Assembly (NCBI GenBank): GCA_045534235.1
Contig: JAZSJI010000107.1
Coordinates: forward strand, 1-14,780
From: Flemingiibacterium sp045534235
GTDB lineage: Bacteria > Bacillota > Clostridia > Oscillospirales > CAG-272
Length of the DNA stretch: 14,780 nucleotides
Direction of reading: 5' to 3'
The notes beneath the pieces were generated by a model, which worked only from the letters and a program-made list of their open reading frames with translations, ran no database searches and had not been told where the DNA came from. Made by a program: the position numbers and the translations under genes. Below, in pieces: positions 6,707-13,240 of this stretch. Within the stretch, counting starts at the first letter, position 1, and each line of letters starts with the position of its first letter.

Positions 6707-8086
6707 ATGAAACTCTGGCAAGGACGCTTTAAAAAGGACGTTGACTCGCGCGTTAATGATTTTAACTCGTCGATCTCCTTCGACGGACGTATGTACGCGC
6801 AGGATATAAACGGCTCTATCGCTCACGCGACGATGCTCGGCGAGTGCGGTATTATCGAAAAGAGCGAGGCTGACAAAATTGTCGCGGCGCTTCGTGAAAT
6901 ACTTGCGGATATTGAAGACGGCAAGCTCGAATTTTCCGTCGACGCCGAGGACATTCATATGAATATCGAAACCATACTTACAAGCCGTATTGGCGACACG
7001 GGCAAGCGTCTTCACACGGCGCGCTCGCGTAACGACCAGGTTGCGCTCGATATTCGTATGTATCTGCTCGACGAGATAGCGGCGGTAAAATCCCGCGTAC
7101 TCGATCTGCTCGCCGCAATAAGCGATAAGGCGAAGCTTCACACCGACACCGTTATGGCAGGCTACACGCATCTTCAACGTGCGCAGCCCGTCACCTTCGC
7201 GCACTACATTCTCGCGTACGCGCAGATGCTTATGCGTGACTACGACCGCCTCTGTGACACCGAACGCCGCACGCGCGTAATGCCGCTCGGCTCGGGTGCA
7301 CTTGCTTCGACGACGTACCCGATAAACCGCGAGCGAGTTGCCGAGCTACTCGGCTTTCCTGCGGTAACGGAGAACTCGATCGACGGCGTTTCCGACAGAG
7401 ATTTCGTTCTCGAGCTTGCCTCTGACCTTTCGCTTCTCATGATGCACATGAGCCGTTTCTCCGAGGAGATAATCCTCTGGTGCTCGTCCGAGTTCGGCTT
7501 TATCGAGCTTGACGACGCGTTTTCGACCGGCTCGTCCATAATGCCGCAGAAGAAAAACCCCGACGTTGCCGAGCTTGTACGTGGCAAAACGGGACGCGTC
7601 TACGGCGATATGATGGCGCTTTATTCGATGATGAAATCGCTTCCGCTCGCATATAACAAGGATATGCAGGAGAACAAAGAGGCAATATTCGACGCTATCG
7701 ACAACACGCTTATAAGCCTTGAGGTGTTTACCTCGATGTTTGCAACTATGACCGTACGCGCGGACAGACTTCGCCGTGCGGCGGCACAGGGATTTATAAA
7801 CGCCACCGACCTTGCGGACTACCTCGTTAAGAAGGGTATGCCTTTCCGCGATGCTTACAAGGTTTCGGGCACGCTCGTCGCTTACTGTATCGACAATCGT
7901 AAGACGCTCGAGGAGCTGTCGCTCGACGAGCTTCGCGCAGTCTGCGACATATTTGACGCGGACGTTTACGAGGCTATAGACCTTATGAATTGTGTAAACG
8001 GTCGTAAGGTGCGCGGCGGTCCTGCAAAGGAGTCGGTTATGCGTCAGATCGAGATCGTAGACAAATTTGTCGGGGACAAGAGATGA
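6707..8086 (+). CDS. argH: Argininosuccinate lyase
   Basis: This enzyme splits argininosuccinate into arginine and fumarate, the last step of the pathway. The 459-residue protein has the normal length of the fumarase/aspartase superfamily. It shows the N-terminal LWQGRFKKDVD opening, the conserved HTARSRNDQ block (about 103-111), the TVMAGYTHLQRAQP block with the catalytic His, and the superfamily signature GSSIMPQKKNPD (275-286) carrying the catalytic serine loop. It acts as a cytosolic tetramer in characterised relatives. It follows argG across a 314-base hairpin-rich gap and ends in an ATGA overlap with the SDR gene, so those two are translationally coupled. The start agrees with the family N terminus. 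Confidence 0.97.
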   Translation: MKLWQGRFKKDVDSRVNDFNSSISFDGRMYAQDINGSIAHATMLGECGIIEKSEADKIVAALREILADIEDGKLEFSVDAEDIHMNIETILTSRIGDTGKRLHTARSRNDQVALDIRMYLLDEIAAVKSRVLDLLAAISDKAKLHTDTVMAGYTHLQRAQPVTFAHYILAYAQMLMRDYDRLCDTERRTRVMPLGSGALASTTYPINRERVAELLGFPAVTENSIDGVSDRDFVLELASDLSLLMMHMSRFSEEIILWCSSEFGFIELDDAFSTGSSIMPQKKNPDVAELVRGKTGRVYGDMMALYSMMKSLPLAYNKDMQENKEAIFDAIDNTLISLEVFTSMFATMTVRADRLRRAAAQGFINATDLADYLVKKGMPFRDAYKVSGTLVAYCIDNRKTLEELSLDELRAVCDIFDADVYEAIDLMNCVNGRKVRGGPAKESVMRQIEIVDKFVGDKR

Positions 8087-8808
8087 GAACTGTACTCATA
8101 ACGGGCGCATCACGCGGAATTGGAAAAGCGTGCGCCGAGTATTTCGCAGAGCACGGCTGGCGCGTTGTGATAAATTATAATAGTAGCGAGGCGGCGGCAA
8201 ACGAGCTTGTTGACAAAATCAAGGCAAGCGGCGGTGAAGCCTACGCCTTCAAGGCGGACGTCGGTGTGACGGACGAGTGTAAGGCACTCGTAGAGTATGC
8301 CGTAAGCGTCGGTGGCGGTAAGCTCGACGCGCTTGTAAACAACGCTGCTATCGACGCGTTCGCACCGTTCGATATGCTCTCCAAAGAGGACGAAAAAAGA
8401 ATATTCGATATTAACCTTTTCGGTGCGATGGACTGCACGCGCTTTGCGCTGCCTTATATGGTGCGCGATCGAGAGGGAAGCATCGTTAACGTGTCTTCGA
8501 TTTGGGGGCGCGTCGGCGCTTCCTGCGAGGTACAGTATTCTACCACCAAGGCAGCGCTTATCGGCTTTACAAAAGCACTATCCAAAGAGGTCGGTATGTC
8601 GGGTGTTCGCGTAAACTGCGTTGCTCCCGGTATAATCGACACCGATATGAACGCTTCGCTTACCCAAGAGGACGTCGACGAGTTTCTCGCGGGTGTACCG
8701 CTCGGCAGAATGGGTACGCCGCGCGAGGTCGCAGAGTGCGTATATTTTCTATGCAATTCCACCTACATCACGGGACAGGTGCTCGGCGTTGACGGCGGAT
8801 ATATTTGA
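8083..8808 (+). CDS. Short-chain dehydrogenase/reductase (FabG-like), role unknown
   Basis: This 241-residue classical SDR has the cofactor motif TGASRGIG (7-14), NNAA (86-89), catalytic Ser139 in NVSSIWG, and the YxxxK pair Tyr152 and Lys156. The C terminus GQVLGVDGGY is also typical. A basic residue after the glycine motif (Arg11) and the NYNSS loop are compatible with NADPH use, but this is not certain. It looks like FabG (3-oxoacyl-ACP reductase) in sequence, yet no other fatty-acid gene is near. Its start overlaps the argH stop (ATGA) and argF follows 33 bases later, so it is expressed with the arginine genes. No step of arginine synthesis from ornithine needs such a reductase, so the substrate is unknown. 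Confidence 0.92.
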   Translation: MRTVLITGASRGIGKACAEYFAEHGWRVVINYNSSEAAANELVDKIKASGGEAYAFKADVGVTDECKALVEYAVSVGGGKLDALVNNAAIDAFAPFDMLSKEDEKRIFDINLFGAMDCTRFALPYMVRDREGSIVNVSSIWGRVGASCEVQYSTTKAALIGFTKALSKEVGMSGVRVNCVAPGIIDTDMNASLTQEDVDEFLAGVPLGRMGTPREVAECVYFLCNSTYITGQVLGVDGGYI

Positions 8809-8841
8809 TAATTTTGATATTACAGAAAGGAATAAACTATC

Positions 8842-9756
8842 ATGATGAACGATCTTCTCAAAATGGCGGACCTCAACAAAGAGGAAATAAACGACATATT
8901 AAACCTTGCTACACAGCTTAAATACGAAACCAAAAACGGTATCGAGCACAAGCTCCTCAAAGGTCAGACGCTCGGTATGATCTTCCAGAAGGCTTCGACG
9001 AGAACCCGCGTATCCTTCGAGGTTGGTATGTACCAGCTCGGCGGTCAGGCACTGTTCCTCTCCTCGCGTTACCTACAGATCGGACGCGGTGAGCCGGTTG
9101 AGGACACCGCACGCGTTCTCTCGCGCTACCTTGACGGTATTATGATACGCACCTTCGCACAGAAGGAGGTCGAGGATCTCGCCGAGTACGCAAGTATTCC
9201 GATAATCAACGGTCTTACCGACTACTGTCACCCCTGTCAGGTGCTCGCTGACCTTCTCACCATCCGCGAGTTCAAGGGCGGATTTGACGGTCTTAAGATG
9301 TGCTACATCGGTGACGGCAACAATATGGCAAACTCGCTCATCGTCGGCGGTCTTACCGCAGGTATGAAGGTTTCTGCCGCTTGCCCGAAGGCTTACAGCC
9401 CCGATGCGCAGGTGCTCGACTTCGCAAAGCCGTATGCTGATATGTTCACCCTTACCGATAACGTGCTCGAGGCAGCAAAGGACGCTGACGTTATCTTTAC
9501 CGACGTTTGGGCGTCTATGGGCCAGGAAGGCGAAGCAGAGAAGCGCAGAGAGGCGTTCAAGGGCTATCAGATCAACGACGAGGTTATGAGCGTTGCCGCA
9601 AAGGACGCAATGGTACAGCACTGTCTGCCTGCACACCGTGAGGAGGAGATCACCGCGAAGGTATTCGAGGCTCACGCAAACGAGATCTTCGAGGAAGCAG
9701 AGAACAGACTCCACGCTCAAAAAGCCGTTATGGTCAAACTTATGCAAAAGAGATAA
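8842..9756 (+). CDS. argF: Ornithine carbamoyltransferase
   Basis: This enzyme transfers the carbamoyl group from carbamoyl phosphate to ornithine to give citrulline, the substrate of argG. The 304-residue protein carries the carbamoyl-phosphate site STRTR (from residue 52, preceded by KA where KP is more usual), HPCQ (130-133), the ornithine-binding DVWASMGQE (221-229) and the catalytic HCLP (270-273). The SMG loop marks an ornithine rather than aspartate enzyme. The start has GAAAGGAA about 10 bases upstream; either of two adjacent ATGs could be used. It could alternatively serve the arginine deiminase pathway (arcB), but the argG and argH neighbours favour synthesis. The last ten codons are repeated with only silent changes 83 bases downstream. 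Confidence 0.96.
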   Translation: MMNDLLKMADLNKEEINDILNLATQLKYETKNGIEHKLLKGQTLGMIFQKASTRTRVSFEVGMYQLGGQALFLSSRYLQIGRGEPVEDTARVLSRYLDGIMIRTFAQKEVEDLAEYASIPIINGLTDYCHPCQVLADLLTIREFKGGFDGLKMCYIGDGNNMANSLIVGGLTAGMKVSAACPKAYSPDAQVLDFAKPYADMFTLTDNVLEAAKDADVIFTDVWASMGQEGEAEKRREAFKGYQINDEVMSVAAKDAMVQHCLPAHREEEITAKVFEAHANEIFEEAENRLHAQKAVMVKLMQKR

Positions 9757-9839
9757 TTACGGCAGGCTTTTTGGTGAGCCACGCGAAGCGTTGCTCCTAC
9801 AAAACAGCCGTAATGGTTAAGCTTATGCAGAAGAGATAA
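9724..9839. repeat. Direct repeat of the argF 3' end flanking a palindromic element
   Basis: The last 33 bases of argF (9724-9756, encoding AVMVKLMQKR and stop) recur at 9807-9839 with 29 of 33 bases identical. All four differences are at silent third positions. Between them is a 59-base palindrome (9756-9814): outer arms ATTACGGC/GCCGTAAT, a TTTTG/CAAAA pair, and an inner GAGCCACGC-GAA-GCGTTGCTC hairpin with one mismatch. The right outer arm coincides with the start of the second repeat copy. The structure suggests the remnant of an element that inserted at the argF 3' end and rebuilt it. A simple old duplication is the alternative. Confidence 0.8.
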
Positions 9840-9847
9840 ACAATAGG

Positions 9848-9876
9848 AAAAGCCACCTTTTCGGGTGGCTTTTTTG
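9848..9876 (+). terminator. Intrinsic terminator after argF
   Basis: AAAAGCCACC and GGTGGCTTTT pair around the loop TTTTCG, with a T-tract at 9870-9875. This is a textbook terminator ending the arginine cluster. It lies after the second argF tail copy, as expected if that copy marks the original gene end. Confidence 0.9.
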
Positions 9877-9924
9877 TTTAAAAAAGAAGGGAGAAAAAGT
9901 CCTCGAAAACTTTTCTTTTTTCTA

Positions 9925-9953
9925 TTGACTTTGACCTTTTTATGTGCTACAAT
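9925..9953 (+). promoter_or_regulatory. Promoter of the MATE transporter pair
   Basis: TTGACT (9925-9930), a 17-base spacer and TACAAT (9948-9953) predict a start near 9960, just ahead of GGAGG (9964-9968) and the GTG at 9976. It falls inside a longer open frame from 9865, which argues that translation does not begin there. Confidence 0.7.
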
Positions 9954-9975
9954 GTCTGCGAATGGAGGCGGTGAA

Positions 9976-11367
9976 GTGTCTGCTAAATCCAAAAGCATTG
10001 ATATGGTAAAAGGGCCGTTGTTTAAAAGCTTAATCAGGTTTTCTGTTCCTATTATGCTCTCAAATCTTCTTGGAGTGCTTTATCACGCCGCAGACGTTAT
10101 CGTCGTGGGTAGATTTGGCAGCCCCGATGCGCTTGCCGGCGTTGGAGCGACCGGCCCCGTCGTTGGCCTTTTAAGTGCTCTGTTCACCGGACTTTCCGTC
10201 GGAGTACAGGTGGTCGTTGCCAAATCACTTGGCGTTGGCGATAAAAAGCGTACTGAAAGGCTTGTGCACACGTCTATGCTTTTGTCGCTTATTTGCGGAG
10301 CCATCATCACTTTTGTTGGCTTGGCTATAACAGATTCGCTCCTTCTTGGAATGAACGTTCCCGATGATGGAAATGTCTTTGCGCAGGCGAAAATTTATTT
10401 GCAGATAACCTTCATCACAAGGTTCGCGACTATGATATATAACTTTGGCGCGGGAATAATAAATGCGAAGGGCGACTCAAAGACGCCGATGTACATAATC
10501 ATGGTGTCGGGCGCAATAAACGTAATTCTAAACCTTATATTTGTTATTGTGTTCGGCATGGAGGCGTTAGGTGTTGCTCTTGCAACGCTCATTTCACTGA
10601 TAGTGTGTGCTGTATGGATACTTATTGTCTTATTTGGTGCAGAAGAGCCGATACGCTTGTCGCCGGGAAAGCTGAAAATGCATAAGGATTGCCTTTGGGA
10701 AATCGCTAAGGTTGGTATTCCTTCGGGCCTTCAGGGTATGTCCTTTCAGCTCCCCAACGTAATTGTGCAGGGCAGCATCAACAGCTTTGGAGGCGCATAT
10801 ATCGCAGGCGACACCGCGGCTTCGAGCGTAGGTAGCCTCTTCTATGCGATAATCAGTATGTTTTTGACTGCCTGTGCTGTGTTTACGAGCCAAAATTACG
10901 GCGCAAAGAATTATAAACGTGTCAACAAGACAGTTCTTTACTGTATTCTTTCAACGGGCGTTTTGTGGATAATTGACATTTTTGCCGTATTTGCTCTTGG
11001 CAAGCCCCTTATCGGAATGTATGTGTCAAGTGACGTTTCCGCTATAGAGCGTGCCGAGATAATCACGCACGGCTTTGTAAGGCTTATTTGGGTGGTTGGC
11101 TTCTACGGTGTCAATATGATATCCGAGTTTTTTGCAACCACGCTTCGTTCAATGGGGTATCCCGTGCGAAGCCTTATCAGCTCGCTTATCGGTGTTTGCG
11201 TGGTCAGAATAGTATGGATATATACTGCATTCAGATATATTGGCACGTTTGAGAGCATTTATATGTGCTTCCCACTGTCGTGGGCGTGCTCGCTTATTTT
11301 AAGTGGCGTGATGCTTATAATTGCACGGCGAAAGCTTATTAAATCAAAGGAATCTTTACTGTCATAA
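9976..11367 (+). CDS. MATE family efflux transporter (first of a tandem pair)
   Basis: This 463-residue protein, with about twelve hydrophobic segments, belongs to the multidrug and toxic-compound extrusion superfamily, which exports cationic compounds using sodium or proton gradients. Family-like features are GSPDALAGVGATGP near the N terminus, NAKGDSKTPMYI followed by SGAINVILNLIFV in the middle, and the repeated architecture of the C-terminal half (FTSQNYGAKNYKRV). The GTG start at 9976 is preferred: GGAGG lies 7 bases upstream, the promoter is just before it, and the resulting N terminus (SAKSKSIDMVKGPLF) aligns with that of the next gene (SKAKNIDMLNGPLF). An ATG at 9865 would add 37 residues overlapping the argF terminator. 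The next MATE gene starts 9 bases after its stop. The substrate cannot be read from sequence. Confidence 0.92.
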   Translation: MSAKSKSIDMVKGPLFKSLIRFSVPIMLSNLLGVLYHAADVIVVGRFGSPDALAGVGATGPVVGLLSALFTGLSVGVQVVVAKSLGVGDKKRTERLVHTSMLLSLICGAIITFVGLAITDSLLLGMNVPDDGNVFAQAKIYLQITFITRFATMIYNFGAGIINAKGDSKTPMYIIMVSGAINVILNLIFVIVFGMEALGVALATLISLIVCAVWILIVLFGAEEPIRLSPGKLKMHKDCLWEIAKVGIPSGLQGMSFQLPNVIVQGSINSFGGAYIAGDTAASSVGSLFYAIISMFLTACAVFTSQNYGAKNYKRVNKTVLYCILSTGVLWIIDIFAVFALGKPLIGMYVSSDVSAIERAEIITHGFVRLIWVVGFYGVNMISEFFATTLRSMGYPVRSLISSLIGVCVVRIVWIYTAFRYIGTFESIYMCFPLSWACSLILSGVMLIIARRKLIKSKESLLS

Positions 11368-11376
11368 GGGGGACAT

Positions 11377-12747
11377 ATGTCTAAAGCTAAAAACATTGAT
11401 ATGCTAAACGGACCTCTGTTTTGGGATTTGATCCGTTATTCGATTCCAACAATCGCCATTGGCATAGTCGGCACACTTTACAATGCCGCCGACACAGCGG
11501 TGCTCGGCATATTCGGTGGCACCGAGGCTATGGCGGGCGTAGGTTCTACGGGGTCGCTCTACGGTATGGCGATGTCACTTTTTCTTGGATATACGAGCGG
11601 TGTCGGAATAGTTATCGGACGCGCTTTTGGAAAAAAAGACAAGGACGAAATTCACAAGGTCGTACATACCTCGATAGCATCGTGTTTGCTATTCGGAATG
11701 CTCATTGCAGTGCTCGGAACCGTATTTTCAAAGCAGCTGCTCCAATTTACTGCTGTTCCCGAGAACGTAATGTCAGAGGCAAACGCGTACAATATCATAA
11801 TTTTTCTGAGCTCGCCGCTTTTTCTTGCTTATTCTGGCATATCAACTATTCTGCGTGCTAACGGCGACGCAAAGCGTCCGATGTACATATCCTTTATCTC
11901 GGGCGGACTCAACGTGTTGCTTAACGTATTTTTTGTGGTTGTGCTTGATATGACTGCCGCAGGTGTTGCACTTGCTACCGCTATATGCCATATTTTTACC
12001 GTCGTTTGCGGAACGGTTCTGCTGGTGCGTGAGAAGGGCGATGCTCATTTTTTCATTCGAAAGCTCAAAATACATAGGCAGCAGTTTTTGCAAATATGCC
12101 GTGTCGGATTCCCGATGGGCTTCCAAACGCTTATTTTCTCGTTTGCAAACGTCATAGTACAGTCGAGCGTAAACGGACTCGGTGATGCCGCTATTGCAGG
12201 CAACAGCTCCGGCGGAAGCGTTGCAAATCTCTTCTATACAGCGCTTAATGCAATATCTGCAGCATCTATTGCATTCATCAGCCAAAACTACGGCGCAAGA
12301 AAGTACGGCAGAATCAAAAAAATTGTGCTTTATTCTATCGGAATAACGTTTATTATATGGGCGATTGAGGCAATAATTGCCGTGCTTTTCGGAAGATCGC
12401 TCGTTTGGATGTATACACCGCAGGATGCCGCGGCGATTGCGTGCGGATACCAGAAGGTCATCTGGGTTGGTGCATTCTACGGTCTGTGCGGACTTACTGA
12501 GATATTTACCGGCGCGGCGCGTGCTATCGGATATAACATAAGCCCTACGGTCATATCTATTGTTGGTGTGTGCGGACTTCGAATTCTGTGGGTTTATACC
12601 GCGTTTGAGGTGGTAGGTACGCTCCCTATACTCTACCTTTGCTATCCACTGTCTTGGCTTGCAACGACTGTCGCCGGGGCAATAGTTTTTCTTATTGGCT
12701 ACAAAAAGCTTGCAAAGGCGGAGCGCGTACAAGAGGGAATCGCATAA
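11377..12747 (+). CDS. MATE family efflux transporter (second of a tandem pair)
   Basis: This 456-residue paralogue of the preceding gene shares the same N-terminal pattern (NIDMLNGPLFWDLIRY), the GVGSTGSLYGMAMSLFLGYTS segment, RANGDAKRPMYI followed by SGGLNVLLNVFFV, and the ISQNYGARKYGRI segment of the second half. About twelve membrane segments are predicted from hydrophobicity. AAGGGGGA just upstream gives a good ribosome site. The two genes are adjacent (9-base gap) and in one operon, so they may work side by side or as a heteromeric pair; MATE proteins usually act as monomers, so the pair more likely reflects duplication with divergence. No terminator is visible after it. Confidence 0.92.
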   Translation: MSKAKNIDMLNGPLFWDLIRYSIPTIAIGIVGTLYNAADTAVLGIFGGTEAMAGVGSTGSLYGMAMSLFLGYTSGVGIVIGRAFGKKDKDEIHKVVHTSIASCLLFGMLIAVLGTVFSKQLLQFTAVPENVMSEANAYNIIIFLSSPLFLAYSGISTILRANGDAKRPMYISFISGGLNVLLNVFFVVVLDMTAAGVALATAICHIFTVVCGTVLLVREKGDAHFFIRKLKIHRQQFLQICRVGFPMGFQTLIFSFANVIVQSSVNGLGDAAIAGNSSGGSVANLFYTALNAISAASIAFISQNYGARKYGRIKKIVLYSIGITFIIWAIEAIIAVLFGRSLVWMYTPQDAAAIACGYQKVIWVGAFYGLCGLTEIFTGAARAIGYNISPTVISIVGVCGLRILWVYTAFEVVGTLPILYLCYPLSWLATTVAGAIVFLIGYKKLAKAERVQEGIA

Positions 12748-12762
12748 ATTTTCAAAAAACTA

Positions 12763-12791
12763 TTGCATTTTCTTCTATAGTATGATATAAT
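12763..12791 (+). promoter_or_regulatory. Promoter of the hydrogenase-maturation operon leader
   Basis: TTGCAT (12763-12768), a 17-base spacer and TATAAT (12786-12791) predict transcription from about 12798. It starts right after the MATE stop and directs the structured leader that follows. Confidence 0.8.
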
Positions 12792-12797
12792 AACATT

Positions 12798-12927
12798 GTC
12801 AGATAATTAACAATCGCCGAGAGGGAGGGCACACCGACCTCAAGGTGATAACAAATACCGCTTCTGCCGCGAAGGGTGCGCCCGACGCTTAAGAGTCACA
12901 ACACAGTTATACCGATACTGTATCTAT
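12798..12927 (+). ncRNA. Structured leader RNA, candidate riboswitch, upstream of hyd genes
   Basis: These roughly 130 non-coding bases sit between a strong promoter and an intrinsic terminator. Visible pairing: a long closing helix GGGCACACC (12827-12835) with GGTGCGCCC (12875-12883), one mismatch; inside it a small ACC-TCAA-GGT hairpin (12837-12846) and CTTC-TGCCGC-GAAG (12861-12874), giving a multi-branch core; and a separate hairpin ACAG(T)TAT-ACCG-ATACTGT (12903-12921). The 3' strand of the closing helix (GCGCCCGAC, 12878-12886) can instead pair with the terminator 3' arm (GTCGGGGCGC, 12945-12954, one bulge). That is the layout of an OFF-type transcriptional switch in which a ligand stabilising the core would favour termination. 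It does not match the riboswitch classes I can recall (TPP, SAM, glycine, FMN, cobalamin, ydaO and others checked by eye). Confidence 0.6.
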
Positions 12928-12959
12928 GCGCTCCGACAGAAGCTGTCGGGGCGCTTTTT
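12928..12959 (+). terminator. Leader terminator ahead of the hyd regulator gene
   Basis: A 12-bp stem (12928-12939 with 12943-12954, one G-U pair) and a 3-base loop precede five T. It stands 20 bases before the start of the regulator gene, with no room for another promoter between, so the downstream genes can be reached only by reading through it. Confidence 0.9.
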
Positions 12960-12979
12960 GCTTCGAGAAAGAGGTTTAT

Positions 12980-13240
12980 ATGAACAAGCGAGTTGCACTC
13001 GTTGGCATCGTGGTCGAGGACAAAACCGCGACGTCACGCCTTAACGAGATATTGAGCGAGTACGGCGAATATATAATCGGCCGTATGGGTATTCCGCATA
13101 AAGAGCGCGACATATGCGTGATAAGCGTCGTCATCGACGCGCCGCAGGACGCTATCGCCGCGCTTTCGGGTAAAATAGGAGCGTTGCCGGGCGTTACGTC
13201 GAAGACGATATATTCAAAGGTTGGTGACGCTATTGAGTGA
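12980..13240 (+). CDS. TM1266-type iron-only hydrogenase system putative regulator
   Basis: This small cytosolic protein of 86 residues belongs to the family named after Thermotoga maritima TM1266, regularly found beside [FeFe]-hydrogenase maturation genes. Recognisable blocks are VALVGIVVEDK near the N terminus, GRMGIPHKERDICVISVVID in the centre and LSGKIGALPGVTSKTIYSK at the end. The family has an ACT-like, NikR-C-terminal-like fold and is annotated as a putative regulator. It has no DNA-binding domain in this length, and its actual role is not established. The ATG at 12980 has AAAGAGG at 12968-12974, and an upstream extension into the terminator is not credible. The hydE reading frame begins before its stop, so they are coupled. 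Confidence 0.9.
   Translation: MNKRVALVGIVVEDKTATSRLNEILSEYGEYIIGRMGIPHKERDICVISVVIDAPQDAIAALSGKIGALPGVTSKTIYSKVGDAIE

Noticed and set aside
11842..12732. 296-codon minus-strand open frame opposite the second MATE gene
   Set aside because: Its composition (many Cys, Arg, Asn, Tyr) is typical of an antisense shadow, while the sense strand is a full MATE protein.
12813..12880. Resemblance of the hyd leader to a TPP riboswitch (GAGAGG and GCGAAGGG words)
   Set aside because: The required CUGAGA is GCCGAGA, the upstream GGGGUGC strand is missing, and no thiamine genes follow. The likeness seems to be chance.
12840..12880. T-box leader possibility (GGTG..ACCGC words)
   Set aside because: No contiguous T-box AGGGTGGNACCGCG sequence or specifier stem is visible, and the downstream genes are not tRNA- or amino-acid-related.
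12926..12979. N-terminal extension of the hyd regulator by 18 residues
   Set aside because: It would begin in the terminator stem and has no ribosome site. The family N terminus and AAAGAGG support 12980.
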